A stretch of 64,000 bases of DNA from Amphiura filiformis (GCF_039555335.1 NC_092640.1:30758204-30822203); one strand, 5' to 3'. Positions 1 through 12,464 are shown, counted from the first letter of the stretch. Program-made: numbers and translations. The notes: generated from the sequence alone by a model not told the origin.

Positions 1-190
1 ACCAAAGTTACACAAAGTTGCATTAAGTTGCCTAAACATTTTGCAAAGTTGCGCAAAGTTGCCTAAACATTTTGCAAAGTTGCCAAAGTTGCCTAAACAT
101 TTTGCAAAGTTGCGCACAGTTGCCTAAAACTTTTCATAAAGTTGCATAACATTGTGCAAAGTTACTCGAGGTTAATGCAAAGTTTCTCAA
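1..190. repeat. Degenerate 31-bp tandem repeat at the left edge
   Basis: The motif CCTAAACATTTTGCAAAGTT recurs at about 31, 62 and 92 and in decayed form near 123, giving a period of about 31 bp built on AAAGTTGC. The array runs off the left edge, so its true length is unknown. It has no coding content. Confidence 0.75.
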
Positions 191-304
191 AATTGCAAAA
201 GATTTAGCACAACTTTGTGAAATTTTTGTCAATTTTGGACAACTTTGGGCAAATTCCCCTGTGACATTGGGCCTTCTCTAAATTGCTAAAGAGAGCGAAA
301 GTGC

Positions 305-372
305 GAGGGCATTTCGTGATTCTAACATCCTCCTATCTGTTTCGATAGATATCCACGAAACACTTGCTTACT
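305..372. repeat. Dispersed repeat fragment, second copy near 44.73 kb
   Basis: The stretch with ATTTCGTGATTCTAACATCC and AGATATCCACGAAA recurs with mismatches at about 44726-44800. The two copies share order and spacing, which marks an interspersed repeat of unknown class. Confidence 0.55.
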
Positions 373-408
373 AACCTCCCGGACTAACCTTCATGTAAGT
401 GGTACATA

Positions 409-598
409 AACCATTCAAATAATTGGCACTTCCCTGCCGATTGTGGGTGAACATCGATATGGCACATCTTTCTTGTCCTCTCTTTCTTTATTTTATAATC
501 ACGTGAAGCCTATCTTGTCCTCACTTTCGTTAATTTAAAATTCGTGATCAATGTTCACCCCATCAATGGCAGGAAAGTACCAATTATAGGAATGGTCT
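409..598. mobile_element. Miniature inverted-repeat element (about 190 bp)
   Basis: The left end (ACCATTCAAATAATTGGCAC, then GGGTGAACATCGAT) is matched in reverse complement by the right end (ATCAATGTTCACC to ATTATAGGAATGGT). Arms are about 50 bp with a short AT-rich centre. There is no coding capacity, so it is a non-autonomous DNA element or foldback of unknown superfamily. Confidence 0.6.
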
Positions 599-789
599 AT
601 TCATGGCATTTATTCCGTGTGGAAGCTCCTGAAGCATATCATGATGATGGAATTTCAATTTTGTCAGATAACATAGGGGCTGTACAATTGTTATGTGTAA
701 TGAAATTTCAAAATGGTCTGGCAAATTGCAAAAATTGCTTGTCGCACTTTTTTTGGCCGTGCCAAAAATAATTAAGCCCTTAAATTTAT

Positions 790-958
790 ACACATTAAGA
801 AATAAAGGTTCTAAAAAGGTTCTAAAGTTGTCCTCTCAGGAGAACCCTTGGAGGTTCTAAAAAGGACCAAAAATGGTTCTAAAACCGTCGAAAATGGCTC
901 CAAAAATGTGATACAGAACCGTTTTTCGTTTTTTAGAGAACCTTTATTTCTTAGAGTG
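790..958. mobile_element. Miniature inverted-repeat element with AAGAAATAAAGGTTCT termini
   Basis: TTAAGAAATAAAGGTTCT near 795 is matched by AGAACCTTTATTTCTTAG near 936-953 in inverse orientation. The interior is built of GGTTCTAAAA direct repeats. It is non-coding and about 170 bp. It lies 150 bp upstream of the sulfotransferase exon, probably in its last intron. Confidence 0.6.
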
Positions 959-1108
959 AACGTTTTGCTATGCATCCCCCTTGCAAAAAAAGCATTCCCC
1001 CTATAATATACAGAAGAGGCGGGGGAGGAGGAAGGGGTACACATAATTATTGCACCACCCCTTAGGCATTGTAGTCCCAGATTTAACCACGATTACGTTT
1101 CTTTGCAG

Positions 1109-2011
1109 GAACTTTGTGACGAAGAATGCCAGTGGGAGAGACGTCAAATTCGCTACAAAGCCGATGTAAACCAGGCATGCGATTTGAACAACGAAGCTCG
1201 CCAAATCACGAACTGGGCAGAATGGGTCAAAGTCAACGAATTAGTACTACAGTCTTTCTACTTTTCTGATAAACATAAAACTATTTATTGTGAAATCCCA
1301 AAATCGGCCTGCACTGGGATGAAGAGAGTATTTTACGTCATGAACGGTGGAAAGGACAAGAAAGTATTAACAAAAATGAATATACACCCGCATAGCTTTC
1401 GATCAAATTGGCGATTAAGTAACGAAAAATCGGTGAAAAAAGTTATTGAACGTTTGAAAACTTACAAATCTATTATGATCGTTAGAGAACCCTTCGCAAG
1501 AGCTGTATCTGGTTATCAAGATAAGTTTGATTTAAGGCCGAATGGTTTCTGGAAAGATTGGGCGAAAAAGATGTTGAGGTCTGAAGGAAAAGACCCCAGC
1601 TTAGTTGGCACCAGAAAGGACATCTCGGGCCACAAAGCACTGGTAACTTTTGAGGAGTTTATTACTTTTACTACGAATACGTCAGTTGTTAATAAGTACA
1701 GAGGAGATCAACACTGGATGCCTATCGCCGAAATATGTTTTCCCTGTCAATTCAACTATGATTTTATCATAAAAATAGAAAACATGAAAGATGATGTTGA
1801 ATATACTTTAAAACGGATTGGGGAAGAAAAACTTTTACAATATATGTTTGAAAAAGGAGGCCATGAAACAAAGAGCTCGAATTCATCTAGTAAAGAGGCA
1901 TATTTGTCTCAATTGACGCCTGATTTGGTGGCAGCATTTAAAGACAGATTTTCAAAAGATTATCATGCATTCAATTACAGCATGGACGTTTTGAATCTAC
2001 CTCAAAGGTGA
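1109..2011 (+). CDS. Carbohydrate sulfotransferase (CHST8-14/HNK-1 type), terminal exon
   Basis: This is the 3' coding exon of a Golgi type II membrane sulfotransferase that would move sulfate from PAPS to a glycan (Sulfotransfer_2 family). It starts after the acceptor TTTCTTTGCAG at 1098-1108; an upstream initiator is absent, so 5' exons with the membrane anchor lie outside the window. About 300 codons cover most of the catalytic domain. Visible motifs are IPKSACTGMKRV, the 5'-phosphosulfate loop, near codon 65; VREPFARAVSGYQDKF, the 3'-phosphate site, near codon 130; and HWMPIAEICFPCQFNYDFI, the conserved C-terminal segment with paired cysteines. It ends QR then TGA, with a polyadenylation signal 155 bp later. 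The frame is clean. Which sulfotransferase subtype and acceptor glycan it has cannot be told from one exon. Confidence 0.88.
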   Translation, partial: ELCDEECQWERRQIRYKADVNQACDLNNEARQITNWAEWVKVNELVLQSFYFSDKHKTIYCEIPKSACTGMKRVFYVMNGGKDKKVLTKMNIHPHSFRSNWRLSNEKSVKKVIERLKTYKSIMIVREPFARAVSGYQDKFDLRPNGFWKDWAKKMLRSEGKDPSLVGTRKDISGHKALVTFEEFITFTTNTSVVNKYRGDQHWMPIAEICFPCQFNYDFIIKIENMKDDVEYTLKRIGEEKLLQYMFEKGGHETKSSNSSSKEAYLSQLTPDLVAAFKDRFSKDYHAFNYSMDVLNLPQR

Positions 2012-2165
2012 CACCAATTGGTAAATGAAAAAGATTTTGAGAGGATCGTCTGAATTTGTCAGAATATCATTATTTTAATTTCAGGATGGTTGTACATGTA
2101 CAATGTACATTCATATTTTATATGATATCTTTCAAATTTTAACTTGTTTATTGTTTGCCAAATAT

Positions 2166-2171
2166 AATAAA
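2166..2171 (+). promoter_or_regulatory. AATAAA polyadenylation signal of the sulfotransferase gene
   Basis: AATAAA lies 155 bp after the stop codon, in an AT-rich stretch on the same strand. The 3' untranslated region is probably 2012 to about 2190. From there to 2605 I see nothing else. Confidence 0.6.
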
Positions 2172-2605
2172 ATATTATTAATTAGTAACAACTGTCAGGA
2201 AATTTTTCTGGTTATTAAGGCGACGTGATCTATTGTTGGTCGAAGCAGCCCCCAAAAAATGATTTTCATTATCTGCATCAATATATTATTGACATTATAA
2301 CACTTTGATGTTTTGCATTGCAACAGCTCATTAGGCCTATACAAATCATATGCTTTGAAAACTTGCTTGAATTTCTTGTTGTTAATGAGTATATACGTTT
2401 TAAGTGTTGTTGTTCCAGCCTTCTTTACAACATAACTCAAGAACCACAGGACCTACAAAAGTATATTTGCGATATTTGAATTCTTCTACACACTCACTAT
2501 GAAATGGTCAATGCAATTTTTGCCAAAACTCACTAATTCATTTTGAAAGATCAAACATTATGGCTTTAACAAATATTAATGGAACACTAACAAGTTTTGT
2601 TACGC

Positions 2606-3077
2606 TTAAGGGATCTGGAATGAGCGTTTATTGCGTTTCGACAGTATTTTTTGTGGGACATGAGAGTACCTCAGACCTATCGAATTGCATTCGTCCTGCT
2701 AAAAATGTTTAGAGAGTCCAGTATATGATAGGCCTACTTCTACCACTGATTATACATGGGCCCTATGAAGAGCATGAATAGAGAAAAAGTAAGGAGGAAG
2801 CCTTGATCAAGGCTAATAAATCTAATGATATATTCTTAAAGTGTATGTAGCAGGGAGGAAAAGCCGAAAATTTTGACCTTTCATATTGAAGATATGGATT
2901 TTATATCAATTTTTAATGATTTGCCATAAAATGTGTATCAAATTGCGAATTTCAAACAATCAAAATTATTTGATATCAGAATGACATTCTTCGTATTCAG
3001 AATGCAATTCGATATGTCTGATGTGCTCTGATGTCCCAAAATAAATACTGTCCAAACGTTCATACCCCAGCCCTTAA
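2606..3077. mobile_element. TTAA-flanked foldback element, family A, copy 1
   Basis: The copy is bounded by TTAA at 2606-2609 and 3074-3077. The left arm (GGGATCTGGAATGAG, then GACAGTATTTTTTGTGGGAC) and the right arm (GAATGCAATTCGATATGTC to ATACTGTCCAAACG) are inverted copies. The left arm is cut short and the centre is unrelated sequence, so the copy is rearranged. TTAA targets are typical of piggyBac and Kolobok DNA transposons. No transposase is present. Confidence 0.75.
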
Positions 3078-3230
3078 GGGCTCGGTCTCCCACCTTTGCA
3101 CATTATTTTTTGTGGGACCGAGAGCACATCAGACACACCATAATTGCATTCTGAATACAAGTAATGTCCTTATCAAATAATTTAGATTTTTGTAATTCAC
3201 GATATAATACAAATTTTATGGCAAATTATT
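3074..3230. mobile_element. TTAA-flanked element, family A, copy 2 (truncated)
   Basis: It starts TTAAGGGCTCGG at the TTAA that ends copy 1 and continues through ATTTTTTGTGGGACCGAGAG and AGCACATCAGACA to about 3230, where similarity stops. Only one arm is present. The shared TTAA suggests insertion of one copy into the target site of the other. Confidence 0.65.
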
Positions 3231-3429
3231 AAACAAGGCGGTTCTCGAACCACGAGTCTCGCCTGCTTTCGCGATCGCGTGCTTTTACGATTACTTTTGG
3301 TAGAAGTAAATGAACCTGCAACAACCCATGGCGATTTGCCTGTTCAATTTGAGCTTGATTGGACCAATATTGGAACTTGACCTTTGATCCCTAAATTTGT
3401 TGGGTCTCGGCTGGGCACAATTACCTGGC

Positions 3430-5015
3430 TGATGGTGACTGTACCGACCAAGTCTCATGCCTATCCGACATGTTTTACTAATTTGACCTCAGATGACCCC
3501 TACTGACCCCAAAGTGACCTTCCACAAATTGGGCTCTAAATGTTGACTGTCTCAATTAAGTTTTATGCACCTACAAGTGTTTAGTCATTTGACTTCAGAT
3601 GACCTCTGAGTGACCTCAGGTGACCTTGCAATGACTGTCCAAAAATTTGGCTCTAAATGATAACTGTACCCACCAAGTGTCATGTTTCTGTGACAATTTT
3701 TAGAAATTTGACCACAGATGACGCATGGGTGACCTCAGTTGTCCTTGAAATGACCATGGATGACCTTCGATGATTTCAAAATGACCTTCCCAAAATTTGG
3801 CTCTAAATGTTGATTGTACCCACCAAGTTGCATGCCCATACAACAGTTTTTAGTAATGACCCTAAATGTTGACTGTACCCAGCAAGTTTCATGCCAATAT
3901 AACAGTTGTAAGTAATTTGACCTCAGATGACTCGTAAGTGACCTTGGATGTCCCAAGAATGACGTTCCAAAAATGTGGCTCTATATGTTGACTGTACCCA
4001 CCAAGTTTCATGCCCATACGACAGTTTTTAGTAATGTGACCTCAGATGACCCCTGAGTGACCCCAAAATGCCCTTTCAAAATTGGACTCTTAATGTTGAC
4101 TGTAACCACTAAGTGTCATGTCCATACGACAGTTTTTAGTAATTTGACCTCAGATGACGCGTGGGTGACCTTGGATGACCCCTAAATTACCTTCCGAAAC
4201 TTTGACTCTAAATGTTGACTGTACCCACCAAGTTTCATGCTGATATGAGTTTTTAGTAATGTGACCTCAGATGAGCCCTGTGTTGGGTGAACTTGAAATT
4301 ACCTTCTGAAACTTTGACTCTAAATGTTGATTGTACCCACCAAGTTTCATGCCCATATGACAGTTTTTAGTAATTTGACCTCAGATGACCCTTGGGTGAC
4401 CTCGGATGAACCCGAAATAACCACCTGAAAATTTTACTCGAAATGTTGACTGTACCGACCAAGTTTCATGCCCATATGACAGTTTTTAGTAATTTGACCT
4501 CAGATGACCCCTGGGTGACCGCGGATGACCCCGAAATAATCTTCCGAACATTTGACTCTAAATGTTGACTGTACCCACCAAGTTTCATGCCCATACGACA
4601 GTTTTTAGTAATTTGACCTCAGATGACCCCTGGGTGACCTCGGATGACCTCTAAATAATCTTCCGAACATTTGACTCTAAATGTTGACTGTGCCCACCAA
4701 GTTTCATGCCCAGACGACAGTTTTTAGTAGTTTGACCTTAGATGACCCCTGGGTGACCTCGGATGACCCCAACATAATCTTCTGAACATTTGACTCTAAA
4801 TGTTGATTGTACCCACCCAAGTTTCATGCCCATACAACAGTTTTTAGTAATTTGACCTCATGATTCCTGGTGACCCCGAAATAATCTTCTGAACATTTGT
4901 CTCTAAATGTTGATTGTACCCACCAAGTTTCATGCCCAGATGAGTTTTTAGTAATTTGACCTTAGATGAACCCTGGGTGATCTCGGATGACCCTGAAATA
5001 ATCTTCTGAACATTC
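3430..5015. repeat. Minisatellite of about 119 bp, roughly 13 copies
   Basis: The unit runs through CTCTAAATGTTGACTGTACC, CACCAAGTTTCATGCCCATA, CGACAGTTTTTAGTAATTTG and ACCTCAGATGACCCCTGGG. Starts near 4552 and 4671 show a period of about 119 bp. Copies are diverged on the left (3.4-4.2 kb) and similar on the right (4.4-4.9 kb). The array breaks off in mid-unit at about 5015, where the 11-bp satellite begins. It is non-coding. Confidence 0.9.
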
Positions 5016-8000
5016 TTCACTCATACGTCACTTATACGTCACCCATACGCCACCCATACGTCAGTCATACGTCAGGCATACGTCACTCTCAGTCATACGT
5101 CATACATCACTCATACGTCAGTCATACGTCACCCATACATCAGTCATACGTCAATCATACGTCACTCATACGTCAGTTCACTCATACGTCACTTATACGC
5201 CACCCATACGTCAGTCATACGTCACTCATACGTCAGTCATACGTCATTCATACATCACTCATACGTCAGTCATACGTCACCCATACGTCACTCATACGTC
5301 AGTCATACATCACTCATACTTCACTCATACGTCACTTATACGTCACTCATACGCCACCCATACGTCAGTCATACGTCAGGCATACGTCACTCATACGTCA
5401 GTCATAGTTCACTCATACGTCAGTCATACGTCACTCATACGTCAATCATACATCAATCATACGTGACGTATACTTCAGCGCCAATCATACGTCAGTCATA
5501 CGTCTCATACGTCAGTCATACGTCATACGCATACGCATACGTCACTCATACGTCAGTCATACGTCAATCATACGCCAATCATACGTCAATCATACGTCTC
5601 ATACGTCAGTCATACGCCAATCATACGTCAATCATACGTCACATACGTCAATCATACGTCAGGCATACGTCTCATACGTCAGTCATACGTCATACGCATA
5701 TGTCACTCATACGTCAGTCATACGTCACCCATATGTCACTCATACGTCACTAATACGTCACTTATACCTCAGTCATACGTCAATCATACGTCACTCACAA
5801 TCATACGTCACTCAAACGTCACTTATACGTCAGTCATACATCACTCATACGTCACTCATGCGTCAGTCATACGTCAATCATACGTCAGTCATACGTCAAT
5901 CATACGTCAGTCATACGTCACTCATACGTCACCCATACGTCAATCATACGTCACTTATACGTCACTCATACGTCACTCATACGTCACTTATACGTCAGTC
6001 ATACGTCAATCATACGTCAATCATACGCCACCCATACGTCACTCATACATCACTCATACGTCACTCATACGTCACTCATACGTCACCCATACGTCACTCA
6101 TACGTCAGTCATACATCACTCATATTTCACTCATACGTCACCTATACGTCACTCATACGCCACTCATACGTCAGTCATACTTCACTCATACGTCACTCAC
6201 ACGTCAGTCATACGTCAATCATACGCCAATCATACGTCAGTCATACGTCAGCCATACGTCATACGCATACGTCGCTCATACGCCAATCATACGTCAATCA
6301 TACGTCACATACGTCAATCATACGTCAGGCATACGTCTCGTACGTCAGTCATACGTCATACGCATACGTCACTCATACGTCACCCATATGTCACTCATAC
6401 GTCAATCATACGTCACCCATACGTCAATCATACGTCACTCATACTTCACTCATACGTCACTCATACGTCACTCATACGTCAGTCATACATCACTCATACG
6501 TCACTCATACGTCAATCATACGTCAGTCATACGTCACCCATATGTCACTCATACGTCAGTCATATGTCACTCATACGTCAGTCATACGTCACTCATACGC
6601 CGCCCATACGTCACTCATACTTCACTCATACGTCACTCATACGTCAGTCATACGTCACTCATACGTCACTTATACGTCAGTCATACGTCAATCATACGCC
6701 AATCATACGTCAATCATACGTCTCATACGTCAGTCATACGTCATACGCATACGTCACTCATACGTCAGTCATACGTCAATCATACGTCACTTATACGTCA
6801 GTCATACGTCAATCATACGTCAATCATACGTCTCATACGTCAGTCATACGCCAATCATACGTCAATCATACGTCACATACGTCAATCATACGTCAGGCAT
6901 ACGTCTCATACGTCAGTCATACGTCATACGCATATGTCACTCATACGTCAGTCATACGTCACCCATATGTCACTCATACGTCACTAATACGTCACTTATA
7001 CCTCAGTCATACGTCAATCATACGTCACTCACAATCACAATCATACGTCACTCAAACGTCACTTATACGTCAGTCATACATCACTCATACGTCACTCATA
7101 TGTCACTCATACGTCAATCATACGTCACTCATACGTCACTTATACGTCAGTCATACGTCAATCATACGTCACTCACAATCATACGTCACTCATACGTCAC
7201 TTATACGTCACTCATACGCCACTCATACGTCAGTCATACGTCACTCATACTTCACTCATACGTCACTCATACGTCAGTCATACGTCAATCATACGCCAAT
7301 CATACGTCAGTCATACGTCTCATACGTCAGTCATACGTCATACGCATACGTCGCTCATACGCCAATCATACGTCAATCATACGTCACATACGTCAATCAT
7401 ACGTCAGGCATACGTCTCGTACGTCAGTCATACGTCATACGCATACGTCACTCATACGTCACCCATATGTCACTCATACGTCAATCATACGTCACTCATA
7501 CGTCACCCATACGTCAATCATACGTCACTCATACGTCACTCATACGTCAGTCATACATCACTCATACGTCACTCATACGTCAGTCATACGTCACCCATAT
7601 GTCACTCATACGTCAGTCATATGTCACTCATACGTCAGTCATACGTCACTCATACGCCACCCATACGTCACTCATACTTCACTCATACGTCACTCATACG
7701 TCAGTCATACGTCACTCATACGTCACTTATACGTCAGTCATACGTCAATCATACGCCAATCATACGTCAATCATACGTCTCATACGTCAGTCATACGTCA
7801 TACGCATACGTCACTCATACGTCAGTCATACGTCAATCATACGTCACTTATACGTCAGTCATACGTCAATCATACGCCAATCATACGTAAATCATACGTC
7901 TCATACGTCAGTCATACGTCATACGCATACGTCACTCATACGTCAGTCATACGTCACCCATATGTCACTCATACGTCAATCATACGTCCACAAACTCATA

Positions 8001-10970
8001 CGTCAGTCATGCGTCAATCATACGTCACTCATACGTCACTTATACGTCAGTCATACGTCAATCATACGTCACTCATACGCCACCCATACGTCACTCATAC
8101 GTCACCCATACGTCACTTATACGTCACCCATACGTCAATCATACGTCACTTATACGTCAGTCATACGTCAATCATACGTCACTCATACGCCAATCATACA
8201 TCACTCATACGTCACTCATACGCCACCCATACGTCACTCATACGTCACTCATACTTCACTCATACGCCAATCATACGTCAATCATACGTCTCATACGTCA
8301 GTCATACGTCATACGCATACGTCACTCATACGTCAGTCATACGTCACCCATATGTCACTCATACGTCAATCATACGTCCACAAACTCATACGTCAGTCAT
8401 ACGTCAATCATACGTCACTCATACGTCACTTATACGTCAGTCATACGTCAACCATACGTCACTCATACGCCACCCATACGTCACTCATACGTCAGTCATA
8501 CGTCATACATCACTCATACGTCACTCATACATCACTCATGTCACTCATACGCCAATCATACGTCAATCATACGTCACTCATACGTCACCCATACGTCACT
8601 TATACGTCACCCATACGTCAATCATACGTCACTTATACGTCAGTCATACGTCAATCATACGTCACTCATACGCCAATCATACATCACTCATACGTCACTC
8701 ATACGCCACCCATACGTCACTCATACGTCACTCATACTTCACTCATACGTCAATCATACGTCACTTATACGTCAGTCATACGTCACTCATACGTCACCCA
8801 TACGTCACTCATACTTCACTCATACGTCAGTCATACGTCACCCATACGTCACTCATACGTCACTCATACGTCAGTCATACGTCAGTCATACGTCACCCAT
8901 ATGTCACTCATACGTCAATCATACGTCCACAAACTCATACGTCAGTCATACGTCACTCATACGTCACTTATACGTCAGTCATACGTCAATCATACGTCAC
9001 TCATACGCCACCCATACGTCACTCATACATCACTCATACTTCACTCATACGTCAGTCATACGTCACTCATACGTCAGTCATACGTCATACATCACTCATA
9101 CGTCACTCATAAATCACTCATACGTCAATCATACGTCACTCATACTTCACTCATACGTCACTCATACATCACTCATACGTCAGTCATACATCACTCATAC
9201 GTCACTCATACGTCAGTCATACGTCAATCATACGTCAGTCATACGTCACCCATACGTCACTCATACTTCACTCATACGTCACTCATACGTCAGTCATACG
9301 TCACCCATACGTCACTCATACGTCACTCATACGTCAGTCATACGTCAGTCATACGTCACCCATATGTCACTCATACGTCAATCATACGTCCACAAACTCA
9401 TACGTCAGTCATACGTCACTCATACGTCACTTATACGTCAGTCATACGTCAATCATACGTCACTCATACGCCACCCATACGTCACTCATACATCACTCAT
9501 ACTTCACTCATACGTCAGTCATACGTCACTCATACGTCAGTCATACGTCATACATCACTCATACGTCACTCATAAATCACTCATACGTCAATCATACGTC
9601 ACTCATACTTCACTCATACGTCACTCATACATCACTCATACGTCAGTCATACGTCAATCATACGTCAGTCATACGTCACCCATATGTCACTCATACGCCA
9701 ATCATACGTCAATCATACGTCACTCATACGTCACCCATACGTCAATCATACGTCACTTATACGTCACTCATACGTCACTCATACGTCACTTATACGTCAG
9801 TCATACGTCAATCATACGTCACTCATACGCCAATCATACGTCAATCATACGTCACCCATACGTCAATCATACGTCAATCATACGTCACTCATACGTCAGT
9901 CATACGTCACTCATACGCCACCCATACGTCACTCATACGTCACTCATACTTCACTCATACGTCACTCATACGTCAGTCATACGTCACTCATACGTCAATC
10001 ATACGTCACTAATACGTCAGTCATACGTCAGTCATACGTCAATCATACGTCACTCATACGCCACCCATACGTCACTCATACGTCACTCATACGTCAGTCA
10101 TACGTCAATCATACGTCAGTCATACGTCACTCATACGCCAATCATACGTCAATCATACGTCACCCATACGTCAATCATACGTCACTTATACGTCACTCAT
10201 ACGTCACTCATACGTCAATCATACGTCACTTATACGTCAGTCATACGTCAATCATACGTCACTCATACGCCAATCATACGTCAATCATACGTCAATCATA
10301 CGTCAATCATACGTCACTCATACGTCAGTCATACGCCACCCATACGTCACTCATACGTCACTCATACTTCACTCATACGTCACTCATACGTCAGTCATAC
10401 GTCACTCATACGTCAATCATACGCCAATCATACGTCTCATACGGCAGTCATACGTCATACGCATACGTCAATCATACGTCAGTCACACATACGTCACTCA
10501 TACGTCAATCATACGCCAATCATACGTCTCATACGGCAGTCATACGTCATACGCATACGTCAATCATACGTCAGTCATACGTCAGTCATACGTCACCCAT
10601 ATGTCACTCATACGTCAATCATACGTCACTCATACGTCACTTATACGTCAGTCATACGTCAATCATACGTCACTCACAATCATACGTCACTCATACGTCA
10701 CTTATACGTCACTTATACGTCAGTCATACGTCAATCATACGTCACTCATAGGCCACCCATACGTCACTCATACGTCACTCATACGTCACTCATACGTCAC
10801 TCATACATCACTCATACGTCAGTCATACATCACTCAGACGTCACCCATACGCCACCCATACGTCAGTCATACGTCGCTCATACGTCAGTCATACATCACT
10901 CATCATATGCCAGTCGTCGCTCATACGTCAGTCATACATCACTCATCATATGCCAGTCATACCCCAGATA
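5016..10970. repeat. 11-bp satellite (TCATACGTCAN), about 500 units
   Basis: Nearly 6 kb consists of TCATACGTCAN, with N mostly C, G or A and seldom T. Variants include TACGCCA, TATGTCA, ACATCA, ACTTCA and CATACGTCTCATACGTCAG. Eleven bases are two short of a multiple of three, so the unit cycles through all frames and has no stop on the plus strand; its complement carries TGA. Long forward open frames (for example 5858-9112) are therefore by-products. Each unit holds one CpG and the bZIP half-site CGTCA/TGACG. Larger blocks are duplicated at offsets of about 0.4-1.25 kb. The right edge decays near 10.9 kb. Confidence 0.95.
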
Positions 10971-11440
10971 CAGTTCCACAAAGCGGATTTCTTCAGATTT
11001 CCAACCATATTTGTAGAAGCGTTCCGCATAAATTATGCAAATTAACAACTAAATGCGCATACTTTTCGCGAAAAACTAATCAGGTGATCAGCAGATGTGT
11101 ATCATAGCTGCCACCAGGTTTCGTTACCATGCGCCCGACGGATCTTGAGATAGTCTGTCCACAAACTCCGCTATCAATTTGCGCTGATTTTCGCATAAAT
11201 TATGCAAATTAGCTATGTTAATTTGCATATTTTTCACCGAAAACATACGGTTACGGAGCAAACTTGGATACCCTTCCTCCCACCAAGTAGCGTCGCCGTA
11301 GGTCTTACGGTTCCCCAGATACAGCTCCGGACGGACACACATACATCCACACACACACCCCCACACACCCACCCCCACACGCCCACACACACGCACGGAC
11401 AGACAGAAATAGTGATTACTAAGTCCCATCCTGAACAAAG
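10971..11440. repeat. Diverged duplicated repeat with CA-rich microsatellite
   Basis: CATAAATTATGCAAATTA occurs near 11028 and 11194, and CCCAGATACAG near 10963 and 11315, so the region has duplicated parts. A CA-rich tract (about 11334-11399) follows, then GACAGACAGAAATAGTGATT. This pattern resembles the 3' end of a retroposed repeat, but the family is not recognised. Open frames on both strands here come from the CA tract. Confidence 0.5.
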
Positions 11441-12094
11441 TTCAGGCGAGACAAAAATGACATTTTTTATATTTTTGATATTTAACAGTCCTCTAAGTTG
11501 TAGGGTTAAAGGTAGTACAAACAATTGAATGCAAGAAATGCTATTTCACTTGCAAATTAATCATTTCATTCTATTTTATTACAGCATCATCTTAATTTTC
11601 ACATGAAAATATATATATTTCACTATACTTAAGAAATTAAGGGTATTGCATTATCCTTTACACCCAAATAATGTGTCAGAGGCAGTAAAAACGTAAATAA
11701 TAGGTGAGGCACACCCTTTATTTCTATTCTATTACCAGAAAATAGTGTGATTTAAAGAGAAAATATAATTTTTTGGCACAAATATTTTAAGTTGTTTACT
11801 TTAAGGTGGAGCGTGTACGCGTAACCAAGCGTAATGCTTGACCCATTATTGCAGAATAATGGGCTCTCACATGACGTGATTTAACAAATCACAGTGCGCG
11901 ATTATGAATAATGGGTCATGAGTAATAGAATCTAATTTTGAGAGTAATGTAATCACTACAATTGAATACCTGAGTGGAAGAAGGGCCCAACCCCAACAAA
12001 ACTGTTTTTGAGATATTAAGAAAAAACTGACTATATGGAAAAGTTTTATAGGCAGAATGTTTTCAGCTTCACTAATATACTGCAAGTGCCAAAT
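11441..12094. other. Intergenic, nothing recognised
   Basis: AT-rich sequence without a credible exon, repeat boundary or RNA gene that I can see. Confidence 0.5.
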
Positions 12095-12305
12095 AATTTA
12101 TAAAGTTTACTTCGAGTACTGTTAAATATCAAAAATATCAATTTTTAATCATTTGCCATAAAATGTGTATTACATTGCAAATTTCAAAAAATCAAAATTA
12201 TTTGATATCAGAAGGACATTCTTCGTATTCAGAATGCAATTCGATATGTCTGATGTATTCTAATATCCCACAATAAATACTGTCCAAACATACCCCATCC
12301 CTTAA
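12095..12305. mobile_element. TTAA element, family A, copy 3 (one arm)
   Basis: The right arm only, from about TTATAAAGTTTACTTCGAG through GAATGCAATTCGATATGTC to CCCATCCCTTAA (TTAA at 12302-12305). It matches the right arms of the copies at 2.6, 23.8 and 53.1 kb. Confidence 0.75.
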
Positions 12306-12464
12306 GTGTATGTGGAAGACTATTTAGAGAGTGCAGTTTGGCTCATCTTTCACACACAAGGAAGAAAAATCTGCTGGCAATAAAATGCTGGGTCTAACTC
12401 ATTTTTGTAAAAAATTGGGAGTTGGGGCCCATCTTCCACTCAGGTATAGTTTTATTTCGATACA

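Noticed and set aside
3430-5015. CRISPR-like regular repeats
   Set aside because: Units are contiguous, 119 bp, with no unique spacers of constant length, in a eukaryotic setting.
5858-9112. 1084-codon open frame, and others at 6564-9575 and 9364-11016
   Set aside because: They overlap in different frames of the same 11-bp satellite, which has no plus-strand stop. No domain, no splice or start context.
11202-11528. Frames on both strands with Thr-His-Pro or Val-Cys-Gly runs
   Set aside because: Products of the CA-rich microsatellite at 11334-11399.
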